A model generated the notes under the pieces. The model was given only the letters and a program-made list of their open reading frames with translations, was not told the DNA's origin and did not search any database. Made by a program: the position numbers and the translations under genes. Positions 22,177 to 33,508 of a stretch of DNA of 64,000 bases are shown piece after piece (position 1 is the stretch's first letter; every line of letters begins with the position of its first letter). Location: contig JABELC010000014.1 in assembly GCA_028455995.1 (NCBI GenBank), forward strand, positions 744,001 to 808,000, read 5' to 3'. The DNA comes from Scleromitrula shiraiana (Eukaryota; Ascomycota; Leotiomycetes; Helotiales; Sclerotiniaceae).

Positions 22177-22947
22177 ATGGTTGCCGACAAAGAGAACTTC
22201 GTGGCCCAGCGAGAATGGTTGCACATGAAAAGAGTCCCTCCAGTAAAAAAGGAACCTCTAGGTCCTACATTTTTCGATCGAAACCCAGACTACTTCAGAT
22301 CTCACTATAAAGTACCAGAAGACAGAGCTTTTATAAATTTAAGCCTTCGCCATGCTGCAGCAAGCTCCTTGCCTCGACCAAATTTGTATGATATGCGTGG
22401 TCGTCCATGTCCATATCCAACTTACTCCACTTGCTTCTGGGAAGCTCGTTTCGAGATCGATTTACAAATGACCCGAGAATACCTGGAAAGACGAATCAAA
22501 TTACTGATTGTTGACATGTTTCGTGGTATTGAAAAAATGGATACTGTTACGCTAGAGGCCTGGCTGGAATGGGATGAACTAGTCGACTCAGATGAAAGGA
22601 TGATTTTCTTGGTGAATAATTTCAATGAGAAATTGGCCAGAATGGATCTGGGCTTATGGGAGATGCCAAACCCGTGGGATTTGGCACGTTTGGACTTCGA
22701 TAAATATGGGTGTTTTGGCTTTCTTGGTGTATCACCGTGGCGTAGACGATTGGAAGATATCAAAAAGGATGTGCAGGGTTGGATAGAAGGCTATGAGGAT
22801 TGGGAAGCATCTAGTGGAACTTCTGTTCGTACGAAGTATGCGAAGTATGTGGTTCCCAAAGAATGGGTGGTATATTGGCTCATGAATCTTCCCGACTTTG
22901 AGGAAGAACCTTGGAGAGTGATGGGAGATGGTAAACTGTTATGGTGA
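22177..22947 (+). CDS. Hypothetical acidic/Trp-rich protein
   Basis: Intronless 256-residue protein from the ATG at 22177; the upstream open stretch lacks an ATG and reads as 5' UTR. It starts MVADKENFVAQREW and contains 'RGRPCPYPTYSTCFWEARFE' and an amphipathic helical middle ('RRIKLLIVDMFRGIEKMDTV'). Trp-rich segments follow ('LEAWLEWDELV', 'WRRRLEDIKKDVQGWIEGYE'). The composition is that of a soluble globular protein. I do not recognise a domain, and there is no signal peptide. Confidence 0.6.
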   Translation: MVADKENFVAQREWLHMKRVPPVKKEPLGPTFFDRNPDYFRSHYKVPEDRAFINLSLRHAAASSLPRPNLYDMRGRPCPYPTYSTCFWEARFEIDLQMTREYLERRIKLLIVDMFRGIEKMDTVTLEAWLEWDELVDSDERMIFLVNNFNEKLARMDLGLWEMPNPWDLARLDFDKYGCFGFLGVSPWRRRLEDIKKDVQGWIEGYEDWEASSGTSVRTKYAKYVVPKEWVVYWLMNLPDFEEEPWRVMGDGKLLW

Positions 22948-23874
22948 GATAATTTTAGCGTAGTGGTTGATTTATTTCATCGTCTCAGTTTAAAGTCTTC
23001 TGTATATCATAGTGGATCAGCGTTTTAGTCTTCAAAAAAGAATAGATTCTTCATTACTAAATAATGCGACGGGATTCTACATTCAGAACCTTGGTTAGAT
23101 TACTAGTTGTCAATGACCACGTAGAAAAACCTTGCTTATTGCTGGAATGGTGTAGATTCTCATTCACAAAGCAAATCTCAAGCTGGCAATGATGAAGCAA
23201 TGGAGAAGTAGCTGGAAAGAAATGAAAACAAACGTATGGTCTTATTTATCTCAAAAGACAGTAAATGTTAGAATCCATTCACATACACACGCATCAACCA
23301 CCGATAAAGCAAAAAGTCCCGTTCAAACAACGAAAATTGAAAATTCGTTGATTGCTTAATTCCATAGAATCGACAAAGATCCACACTTGTCCATTCACTA
23401 TGCTTGCTTGTGGAGTCTTCTGATCGAAAGAAACACAGGCTTCTTGCAGATATGAATAATCTATTGAGCACAAAAGAAACAAACATTTTTGATTCATGTT
23501 AGACGAACAACACCATGTCTTAATATGAAATCCATGTTGCTTGAACGATAATCCTTTGATAAATAAAGAAATGCGTTGATGCCACGATATTCGGAGGTAT
23601 TTTCATTGAAAGATTAGGGATTGTAGAAATCCATTTGCATGCAAACTGAAAGTAATGACTGATCTTACAGAAAGAAATACCTAACTCTTTGCTATCTTTA
23701 ACTGCTGTTTTTGCGCAAAACGTCCTGGGTTGAAAAATTACAATAAATAGGCCCCCTTTTCCTACCTAAGTTTTGAATCATCTCAACTTTCTCATCAACT
23801 TTGGATTTCAAACCTGTGGCCTGTCGAAAGCAACTTCCCATCTTCCCAAAACGAGAACCTGTCGATCTTCCAAC
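22948..23874. other. Intergenic region
   Basis: No supported gene. The last 120 bases before 23875 are pyrimidine-rich (a CT-rich leader), as expected for the promoter and 5' UTR of the following gene. Confidence 0.5.
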
Positions 23875-24988
23875 ATGTTTGGCAACATGTCACCAGAGGG
23901 TAAGAAATCCAATTGACTCCCCTTTCTTCTAACAAAATCCTGCCATACCCTCACATGCCCCCGAAATACCTGCAATAAACATCAATAATACCTTGATCAA
24001 TAACTCCCCACTAACAAATCCAGTTGCGCCTACAGAAGGCTCTCCCAAGATCGATCATCGCAAGCCCTTAACTTTGAAGGAAGTAATGGAATCTGAGGAA
24101 CCGTTCAACTCAGATGATGATGATTGTCCACCACTTGAGGCTGCTGGTACCGATGAAGTCACAAAGAGTGACCATAAGAATCAATCCAACAGATCAGCCA
24201 CTCTCAATAAGACTGAGTCCGAAGCTTCATTCCTCACCCGAGATCCTCCAACTTCAAGCGCAGCTGAACGGCAGACAGATCTCCATTATCAAAGACATAT
24301 TGATTCCATCCACAATCACTTTGAAGAGACCAATTCTAAGGTTACGGAGTTGGTAGAATTTCTACGAACTAATGCTCAGATGGCAGAGGAGAGGAACAAA
24401 ACATTGGATAAATTGCATATCGAGGTTTGCTTGCATCATGTTGGGGTTGATGTGGCTGAGATGGATTTGTCGGGTTTGTTTTTTCTCACTTTTTCTTGAT
24501 TTTCTCCCCCCTCTTCCCTCATTCAATTTCATTGGTAAAATCAAATTGACTTTTGGTTTGGCCTCCAATACAAACACGAACAACTAACCTATTTTGCTTT
24601 ACAAAAAACAGTAGGACTAAGCCTCTCAGCACCCACTACCGGGAAACCCCTAACAGTCGGCATCTTGATCGAGGAACTCAAAGCTCTGATTGAGAAGCGT
24701 CACCCAGCAAAATATGATGTAAAGAAGCTCAATATCTCCGATCTTAGAATCGTCTGGTACACTCCCTCTACAAACCATACGCAAACAAAACTCCCACCAC
24801 CGAATTACCCAGCATCCCAATGCCTCATTATCAAAACCCGCGGTAAAGACGAAGCTAATGAACCAATTGAGAGTTTCTTTGTGAATTCTAGTCTGCAGGC
24901 AATGGCGAAAAGAAACTGTGGTGATTACTTGCGGGTGGAGTATCATCTTTGCGGGGGTCGGGAAGATGGTAATGAAGTAACAACATAG
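23875..24988 (+). CDS. Hypothetical protein, coiled coil plus PB1-like C-terminus
   Basis: Three exons: 23875-23899, 24024-24473 and 24612-24988, giving 283 residues. The small first exon (MFGNMSPE) is inferred from a GTAAGA donor at 23900 and a CTAAC branch/AG acceptor at 24023; intron 2 uses GTTTGT and a CTAAC branch. Residues 1-90 are acidic and Ser-rich. Residues about 95-145 ('IDSIHNHFEETNSKVTELVE' onward) look coiled coil. The C-terminal 110 residues alternate strand-helix-strand ('LTVGILIEELKALIEKRHP', 'SDLRIVWYT', 'FFVNSSLQAMAKRNCGDYLR'). This is the same pattern as the proteins at 25587 and 46460, suggesting a shared PB1/ubiquitin-like fold (inference). No known function. Confidence 0.6.
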
Positions 24989-25586
24989 GAAGTTATAGGG
25001 AGCGTAGATAAAGCCGAAATAAATTGTTGGCGAGGTGTTTGCGAATGAAGGAAAATCTTATCGGGCTTGTTTTTCATTGGTTGTTACGAAGATACTGGAT
25101 AGATAGATTGTTGATGCTCGGTGGCATTAGGAGAAAGAATCACGTTCTCTAGCATTTGTTGTTCAAACCTTGCTTTCAATCACTAGATCGAGATTGATGA
25201 TTATTCCTATTGATTGCCATTGTCAGGTATTTCAGCAAATTGCTTGTGATTCAAAGCAGTTGAGGGCCTAATTTCGATTGTTTCCATTCTTTGAATGATG
25301 ATGCATTGATGGATACCAGAACCTGACGACCACTGTTTATTGCTTGCCTTTTAAAATTATGTTTTATGTTTGGGATATCGTGGATATCACCATAGTCTGA
25401 TATGAAAAATCATGTGTAAGAGAAAGAAAGTTTGCGGTTAGACTAGTGGGTTGAAGTATATAAGAAGCCATATTTTCAATATTACTACTATCCCCTCTAT
25501 TTGGTTAACAAAGTCTTCAGGCTTTTCTGAAAATCTAACCCGTACCGACATACCTCAAAAACCCTCCAATTTCTTCAATACGAAAA

Positions 25587-25913
25587 ATGAAAGGTTTTGA
25601 ATACACTCCGGTATCAATCTGGGTGGATGAGAAGGAAGTAGCTGCCGAGGTGATTTGGTTCAGCCCTCAAACAACAATGCAACAGTTAGAGACCGAATGT
25701 CTACAAATTTTCCAAAGGATTGGACACAAAGGGATCAGAAAGCCGGATATGTTCTATTGTAGTGTCGTTTGGGTCGATATGAACAAGGATCATTGCATAA
25801 ATATTAGAACCCGGCTTACCGAACAGAATATGAGGAGAGTCTTTTGGGCAATGGAACAACGGGGTTGGAGAGATTATTTTGTGCTTATCGGTTGTAGTAG
25901 TGAGAACAATTGA
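25587..25913 (+). CDS. Small PB1-like hypothetical protein
   Basis: Intronless 108-residue protein with an ATG at 25587. The order is strand ('VAAEVIWFS'), helix ('TMQQLETECLQIFQRIG'), strand ('FYCSVVWVDMNKDHCINIRT'), helix ('TEQNMRRVFWAMEQRGWRD') and strand ('YFVLIG'). The segment VVWVDMNKDHCINI resembles the acidic OPCA hairpin of PB1 domains. The block 'MEQRGWRDYFVL' is nearly repeated as 'MKKRGWVDRFVV' in the protein at 46460. It lies 600 bp downstream of another member in the same orientation. The PB1 assignment is by pattern only. Confidence 0.6.
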   Translation: MKGFEYTPVSIWVDEKEVAAEVIWFSPQTTMQQLETECLQIFQRIGHKGIRKPDMFYCSVVWVDMNKDHCINIRTRLTEQNMRRVFWAMEQRGWRDYFVLIGCSSENN

Positions 25914-26862
25914 AGCGAAGGGGAAGTTTGGAAGGACCGGCTTTTCGGACAATTGGAGTCAGGGATCAGGAACTTCCTACCCTTAACACCACTATGACAG
26001 CTCTTGATAGGTGTTTGATTTCTTGAGATCTATACCGATATATCTGCTGTGGAGGGAAATTGGGAAACGTTTAGGGAGAAACTGTTGGGCAAACTTTTGT
26101 TTTGTGAGACTCCCTTCAACTAGATCAATTCTAAATGCTGAACCATCAAAATGCAAGTAAACATTGCAATCCCATAACGCACATGAGAACTACCCAAATG
26201 TGTGCTATTTGAACCATGATAAGATAAGACAATTGCTGTAGATTATGATCTCAAAGAACAACTGAGTTCTATATGTCATCGATTCCGCCTTTTAACGTTG
26301 TGTGGTGAAAGACCGAAAGACCACCAGGTGGGCTGGATATCCCTCATTATGCTGACTCATCACTAGCGTGATTCTCACCTCACCTCTCTCATTCTCAACT
26401 CCATGTCTTCAACTAATCTTCCAAGGACGCCTTCAGAGATTGAAAGTAAACGTCAATAAAAAAATATCCAATTCATGAATTCCCCAAGTCGAGGTTTTAT
26501 ATATTTAAATTGGAATTTTGCTTGTGCAACTCTTCATTTGCACGTATTTCAATGATGATACGAGGCAGGATTGGATGGGTGCTCTTTCCTCACACTGCTA
26601 GGTTTGACTCTTCAAATTTTGAGCGATGAGGAGGAAGTCAGAATGAATCAATTGTACCTTCCAATTGCAAATATGCGCTTCGATGAAATGATCATCTGTT
26701 CCTTTTCCCCTCTATCTTTCATGGAACAAACACACAATCTTGGAATTCATTCATTTCATTTCCCTCTACATCCTATGAACATTGGAGTTCCCCTCATAAA
26801 ATATAACACCACTTCAAGCACCATTAAAATCACTCAATACAGAATCACCACATCAGGTGAAA
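25914..26862. other. Promoter region of the acid phosphatase gene
   Basis: No supported gene. A TTTATATATTTAAAT stretch near 26495 could serve as a TATA element for the gene at 26863. No perfect CACGTG (Pho4/NUC-1 type) site is visible. Confidence 0.4.
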
Positions 26863-28309
26863 ATGATTCTACACAAATCCTTCTCAGTTCTATTTCTCAT
26901 CTGCACAGCTGCAGCTGCAGAAACAAAACCAACTACCACTGCAGTTGCGTCTAAATATCCCGAATCAACCATTGAGCCAGCACTTACGGAAATCTTGGCT
27001 GCTGAAGCTACTCAGGTCGCGCTCTCTCCTGTTTCGGACGTGGAGGGATTGGTTTTTGGAAGATTTGTTCAGATTTGGCTCGAGGATATGGTATATTTTT
27101 CTTGTTCATACCGGTAGTTGGATTTACTAATCGGTATTTCCAATTCAGGATACCAAGCAAATGAACAACGATACCGATCTACAATGGCTTGCGTCTCAAG
27201 GAATATCTCTCAGTAACTACTGGGCTGTGACCCATCCTTCCGAACCAAATTATTGTGCCGTTGTTGGTGGAGATACTTTCGGACTTGATGGAGATAATTT
27301 CGTTCAAATTCCTTCTAATATCTCAACTGTCGTGGATCTTCTTGATACAAAGGGTATTTCCTGGTCGGAATATCAAGAAGATATACCTTATGCTGGATTT
27401 GAGGGTTGGAATTTCTCGAATCAGGATACGCTTCAGGATGCGTATGTGAGGAAGCATAATCCACTTATTATGTTCGATTCTGTAACAGGTAATGCGACGA
27501 GACTGGCTTTGATCAAGGACTTTAAGGCTTTCGAGGGGGATTTGAATAATAAAACTTTACCGCAATGGTCATTCATTACACCGAATATGACGAACAATGG
27601 CCAGGATTCAAATGTTACGACTGCAGGAAAGTGGTCAAGAGCGTTTCTCGAACCTTTACTCAGTAACGAGTATTTCATGAACGATACACTGATTGTGCTA
27701 ACCTGGGCCGAAAACAAAGAATACACGGAAGAGAATAAAGTCTTTGCCATTCTCCTCGGTGGTGCAATCCCACCATCATTCCAAAACACAACCGACGATA
27801 CATTCTACAACCATTACAGCATGCTCTCCACCATCCAAGCCAACTGGGGACTCCCCTCCCTCGGACGCTGGGACTGCGGGGCCAACGTCCTCGAACTCGT
27901 AGCCAGCAAAGCAGGCTACAATAACTACGCCGTCAACACCAGTCACCTCCTCTTCAACTCTTCCTCTCCCGGCCCCCTCTCCAACAGGAAATTTACACCC
28001 GTTTGGCCCCTTCCGGATACGAAAGCAAAATGCGGATCCGGTCAAGGAGTGCTGGAATCCATTGTGGATGGTTGGGGAAAATCAGATGGCACGTTTAATT
28101 ATACGGATGCGTATCCGTATGATGATGTTAGTGGGGATAATGAGGGGGGTAGCGCTTCTGCTATTAGTAGTACGGTTTTGCCGACACGGACAACGGGGGT
28201 GCTGTCGGCTACTGCTACGAAGAAATCTGAGGGGGGGGAGTTGAGGGTTGGTGGTGGTGGTTTGGCCGCTTTGATGGGGGGTGTTGTTTTTGTTTTGTTG
28301 GTGGTTTGA
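26863..28309 (+). CDS. Secreted, GPI-anchored acid phosphatase (phosphoesterase family)
   Basis: Two exons, 26863-27090 and 27149-28309 (58-nt intron), giving 462 residues. The signal peptide is MILHKSFSVLFLICTAAAA. The family blocks are visible: 'SNYWAVTHPSEPNYCAVVGG' (the conserved THPS/PNY metal and substrate region), 'STVVDLLDTKGISWSEYQED', 'KHNPLIMFDSV', 'WSFITPNM' and 'NDTLIVLTWAENKEY' with 'HYSMLSTIQANWGLPSLGR'. These match the PF04185 phosphoesterase/acid phosphatase family of filamentous fungi. Many N-glycosylation sites occur. The Ser/Gly/Thr-rich tail and the final hydrophobic stretch (GGLAALMGGVVFVLLVV) indicate a GPI anchor at the cell surface. It would release phosphate from organic esters outside the cell. 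The next gene on the same strand is a phosphate transporter, which fits that role. Confidence 0.88.
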
Positions 28310-28859
28310 GTTGCTAGGGAGGGATATGATATTATTGGTTTGTGATGACGAAGAGATGGAAGATGATATTATAATATTATGATATTATGATATGAATTTT
28401 TGCAATCATTTTGGAACTCTCAAATAAAGAGAGACAGGACTCGAACCAACAAAAACTATACATACCCACGGTGTTTTTTCATGCACGGATTTTAGTCATA
28501 CCTATATCCATACTACATACTACATACAACATACAACATAGATTTCGTAAAGACATCCCTTTTGGTACCACAATGGAGAATACATATTACGTTCACGTTT
28601 TCCTTGCACATAAATCGTATCGTACGTATCCCTCATCTCCATCTATCTCATTGATACTCCGTATCTTGTCTCCCTCTTCATATATGTATGTATGTATGTA
28701 TGCATACATGGACGGACGGATATGAACTCTTGTAGTACACGGCGATATATGAACAGTGCGATATATGAACATGGCGATATATGAACACTGTATTAGATAA
28801 TATTTACGAATCGCAGATGGTGGTGAGATGGACATGGAATTGGTGATGTTGAGATGGAT

Positions 28860-29340
28860 TATGTGTGGGGTTTTGGTTGGGTTATGTTTGGTTGGGTTAG
28901 GTTTGCTTATGCATGATATGAATAGGTGTGTATGTAGGATTATTTGCTGTGGTTGGATTTTGGATTAGTTTTTGTTGTGGTTGGTTGGTTTGTTGGATTG
29001 TGCTGTGTAAGAGTGGTTGGGAGTGGTTTGGTTTGGAATGGTTTGGAATGGAGTGGTTTGGTTTAGAGGTACGGTGTACAGAGAGAGTATTGTGTATGAT
29101 GTGGAGGTGGAAGTGGAATTTACACGGTATGCGGTTTGTATGTGATGAATGATGGGTGATGGGTGGTGGGTGGTTCTTGTGATAGGGGGGTAGAGGGTCT
29201 AGATGGGTCGGCAGTCGGTTTGTGTGATGGGATGGGATGGGGTGGTTTGTTTGTGTGATGGTTTGTTTGTGTGAGGGTTTGGAGTTGAGTGGGAGGGAAG
29301 GGGGGTTTGGACATATCATGATGGAGTTTGGTGGTGTGGG
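28860..29340 (+). repeat. C-poor, G/T-rich strand-asymmetric tract
   Basis: Over about 480 bp the plus strand is dominated by G and T with very few C (for example GGTTGGTTTGTTGG and GGTTTGGAATGG repeated with variation). The translated frames on both strands are repetitive artefacts. The tract lies in the 3' flank of the acid phosphatase gene. Confidence 0.65.
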
Positions 29341-30232
29341 GTAGTTTGAGTATGGAAAATGAGTAAGGTATGATGGTATTTGATAGATAGATGGATGAAT
29401 ACCTACCTAACTGGATGTCTTTAAAGCGGGGTGATGCGAACCTATTATTTGCTAAACCCTGACAGAAGACCTTGAAGATGCATATATATTATATATAGCC
29501 AACCAGGATAATATAGGTATCTCAATACAATATATATAATAAATTACCATATGATCCAACCCGTCAATATACATATGTCTATCCCGTGGTCTTAAAAACA
29601 AATATATTGAAATTCTTGACTCTGCCAAGCCTGAGGTCATTGTGAAACTACCTTGAAAAATCTATCAAACCAATAGTATCAATTCTTTAATAAGCATGCT
29701 AGAATTATGCAGTATAAGTGGATAATATTGCATAATTCTGCAGGCCTCTTTGTTTGTCATATCAGGGATTAATATATATGTATTATTATATTATTATATA
29801 TTATTGTTATCTGTACCTAATTCACACCGTCAAGCTGTACTACTTCCTTCCGTACCTTGACTTATATTACTTGGCTTAACATTTATAGGTTCATTTTTTG
29901 GGGGGAAAAAGTTTATCGTCTCTTGATTCATGATGGATGGATTATTTGCTTCCGCTTTACTTTATTGGGAGAAAGATTTAATTATCTTTATAAAGGATTT
30001 ATTGGTTTGATCTGATATGGATCCATGATAATTGATAATTGATAATTGATACTAATAAGTAAAGATTATTATTCTCGAGTTTAACCAAACATCTTTCTTA
30101 TATTTCTATCTAAAGGCTTAGATTGTATTGTATCCACTTATAAACACTCAGACCTTACCTTACCATACTAGATACAGATACCAAATACTATACCGAGTAC
30201 CTCCATCCAATACTATCCTATCCCATCGGCAC

Positions 30233-30272
30233 ATCCTATCCTATCCTATCCTATCCTATCCTATCCTATCCT
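30233..30272 (+). repeat. (ATCCT)8 microsatellite
   Basis: Eight perfect head-to-tail ATCCT units in the presumed leader or promoter of the SPX transporter gene. Confidence 0.9.
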
Positions 30273-30663
30273 TGACCGCAATATGCTACTACTATAAATT
30301 GTATCACCACATAGAACTACTACTATCCAATAAATTCCTTGATGTTATTATCCCCAAGTATTCAAGATAGCTTCATCCTCCACCTTGGCTTTTATTCCCT
30401 CCTCTAAATCATCACAACCTAAACCCCAGAGCACGAAAACCAACCATCTCAACGATATATCAAAATCGTCAAAGAGCCTGGACGGAGGAGGGAATTCAAT
30501 TGCTAAGCATACTACGCGCCGACATTTATTGGACGATTACGAAGAATTCGAACTAGTTGAATATTCTAGGAAGGGAAATTCAGAAGAGAAGTTAGATGAG
30601 TGTTTAAGTGAAAGAGAGAAGAAGAAAAGGGAGAAGAGGAAAAGACTTGAGGAGGCGGACGAG

Positions 30664-33508
30664 ATGAAGTTTTCGCATAGTATTCAGTTTAATGCTGTTC
30701 CGGATTGGAGCAGTCATTATATTGCCTATAGTAATTTGAAGAAGCTGTAAGTTTGTTTTTGTGGTTTGTAATTTCATGGACATGTAACTAATGGATGCGA
30801 ATTTATAGAATTTATCAGCTTGAGAAAAATATCATTCGTCCTACTACATCTGAAGATGCCGAAAGTTCTCCTCTTATTCGACCAATCGAAGACCCTGATT
30901 CCATATTTCGCAGAGCTTTGGATGTGGAATTGGAAAAGATATCATCATTTTATCAGTTAAAGGAGTTGGAAATTTATGGCGAAGTGTCGGATCTATTAAG
31001 GGATGAAGAGTTTTACGAGGCGGAAACTTTGGAACATCAGGTCGATGCGGTGGATCCGACGACACGACCAAGGACGAATAGTAAAGCGAGTGATCGACCA
31101 CGCCAGGGAAGCCTTTTCAGAAGTATTTTACCAAAGGGAAGACGAGCAAGTACGGTTAGTCGATCGATTGATGAGGGCGTGGAAGATAGCGATGATGATG
31201 AGGATGATGAAACAACTGCTTTGGCAAAAGCTCGTCCGACTGTGGGTTCACGAAGTAAGAGTTCGCCTTATGATTTTAATACCGGTAGACCTGCCGGTTT
31301 TGAGGATATGCGGGCTTCGACTGAATTCAGCAAATCCGTGAGACGTGGTAGTCAAGGCTATGATGATTATGCGGAACAAGCATTTAACGCGTTATATTCG
31401 TCTGGAATTACGCTGAAGAAGAGAACGATTAGTCTCTACGTTTCGTTATGTGAACTTAAATCATTCGTTCAACTTAATCAGACTGGATTCAAGAAAGTTT
31501 TGAAGAAATACGATAAAATTTTAGATCGAAAATTGAAGACGAAATATCTTGAGGAGGTGGTGGAACCTGCATATCCTTTTCGTCCGGATACACTAAAACA
31601 TATCGAGGAGAATATTCAAAAAATCGAACGAGCATATGCGGATGTGGTCACTCATGGCGATATCGATCTCGCGAAGAAAGAACTACGATTACATTTGAGG
31701 GAACATGTGGTATGGGAACGAAACACAGTATGGAGAGAGATGATTGGGATTGAACGGAAAGCTCAAGCGGCGAATATGGGTATTAGACGTACGTTGTTGG
31801 GTGCTGATAATGATCCTTCGAAGGCGAGATTACAAGGTGATGATGATGATGTTCCGGAGATGAAGGAATTGTCTACGCCGGTTGGAAGGGTTAAGTGTCC
31901 TAGGTGGTTGTTTAGTTCCACTATGTTCACCTTGGTGGGAATTATCCTTATCTTCGTGTTACTTTTGGTGGTTCCTATTATGAAGAAACCGGAACAGCAG
32001 AATTGTTTAGCGATGTTAATTTTCGTTAGTTTGTTATGGGCTACTGAGGTAAGATATCTTCAACACATCCTAGTTTGAAGGCCCTTCTAATGCTGTTCTA
32101 GGTTATACCCCTATTCGTCACTTCCTTAATGATTCCATTCCTTTGCGTCGTATTAGGAGTGGTTCGTTCAGATGCAAAACCTCATCACAGATTGGATCCG
32201 CCAGCTGCTGCAAAGTACATCTTCTCCGCGATGTGGACTCCAGTCATCATGTTACTTCTAGGTGGTTTCACAGTTGCGGCTGCATTATCTAAATACGACA
32301 TTGCGAAGAGAATTGCTACATTTGTGTTGAGCAAGGCTGGTACTAGACCGAGAACAGTTCTTGTTACCAATATGTTTGTAGCTGCTTTTGCAAGTATGTG
32401 GATTAGTAATGTTGCGGCTCCTGTGTTGTGTTTCTCCATTATTCAGGTATGTTTTGAACAAGTTGATTTGTATTTCATTTCACTAACATCATTAGCCTAT
32501 GCTTCGTAACCTCCCAGCCGAATCCAATATGTCCAAAGCAGTTATTCTCGGAATCGCCCTATCATCCAACATCGGAGGTATGCTCTCACCAATCGCATCA
32601 CCACAAAATATCGTCGCTCTCCAAATCATGTCCCCACAACCAGATTGGGGTACCTGGTTCTTCATCACCATTCCTGTAGGAATCATCTCCATCCTTCTCA
32701 TCTGGGTCCTCCTACTCCTAACTTTCCAACCCGGAAAAAACACAACCATCGTTGCTATCCGTCCAGTCAAAGATGCCTTTTCTGGTGTCCAATGGTTCAT
32801 CACTCTCGTCACGATGGGAACGATTGTTCTCTGGTGCGTAAGTCACCAATTAGATTGGATCTTCGGCGACATGGGCGTCGTAGCCATCATACCCATCATC
32901 CTCTTCTTCGGCACCGGCATCCTCACCAAAGAAGACTTCAACAATTTCCTCTGGACCATCATCATTCTCGCGGCCGGCGGTCTCTCCCTCGGCAAAGCTG
33001 TCAACTCCTCCGGACTCCTCCACACGATTGCGAATACCATCACCGATCAAGTGGAGGATTTCAGCCTCTATGGTGTCCTGGTCGTCTTCTCGTGTCTTAT
33101 TTTGGTCGTCGCGACCTTCATTAGTCATACGGTTGCCGCGCTTATTATTCTCCCCCTGGTTTATAGTGTCGGCTTGGGAATGGAGGAACCGCATCCGAAT
33201 TTGTTGGTTATGGGGAGTACGCTTATGTGTAGTGCGGCGATGGGGTTGCCTACTAGTGGTTTTCCTAATATGAGTATGTATTCTTCCCTCACATATCGTC
33301 TCTTGTTCTTTTTCTTTCTCTTCCTTATCTGTCAATAAACAAACATACTAACAACTCAATAGCGGCAATAATGATGGAGGATTCCCAAACAGGCCAGAGA
33401 TATCTCCAGGTGAAACATTTCATTACCCGTGGTATACCCGCTAGTATCTTTACCCTGTTGGTGGTTATTACTGTCGGCTTTGGCTTGATGCGCGTGGTTG
33501 GTATGTAG
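30664..33508 (+). CDS. SPX-domain low-affinity phosphate transporter (PHO87/PHO90/PHO91 type)
   Basis: Five exons: 30664-30746, 30809-32048, 32102-32446, 32496-33273 and 33363-33508, joining in frame to 863 residues, close to the usual 880. The start MKFSHSIQFNAVPDWSSHY is the canonical SPX N-terminus. The SPX domain spans about residues 1-290, including 'KKYDKILDRKLKTKYLEEV', which has the Lys-rich inositol-pyrophosphate surface. A charged linker with an acidic run follows. About 12 membrane segments come next ('STMFTLVGIILIFVLLLVV', 'WTPVIMLLLGGFTVAAALSK', 'NIGGMLSPIASPQNIVALQI', 'GLPTSGFPNMTAIMM'), the SLC13/anion-symporter-like fold of Pho87/90/91. It is predicted to import or move phosphate at the plasma membrane or vacuole, with SPX tuning it to cell phosphate status. 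The frame stays open for 93 codons upstream of the ATG but has no ATG there. Confidence 0.9.

Larger units (their letters stand above)
28310..30663. other. Low-complexity intergenic region upstream of the SPX transporter
   Basis: About 2.3 kb with no convincing gene. It holds a TATG microsatellite (about 28682-28705) and a 480-bp G/T-rich, C-poor strand (28860-29340). AT-rich direct repeats occur near 29775-29810, and ATCCT repeats at 30233-30272. Frames here are products of low complexity. Confidence 0.55.

Noticed and set aside
28420..28460. T-arm-like GGTTCGAGTCC on the minus strand, possible tRNA
   Set aside because: No matching acceptor, D or anticodon arms around it.
28897..29319. Long His/Pro/Thr-rich minus-strand ORF
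   Set aside because: Product of the C-poor G/T-rich tract; the repetitive composition follows the DNA repeats.
32645..33335. Several ORFs on both strands inside the SPX transporter
   Set aside because: They overlap exon 4 of a clearly conserved gene in other frames.
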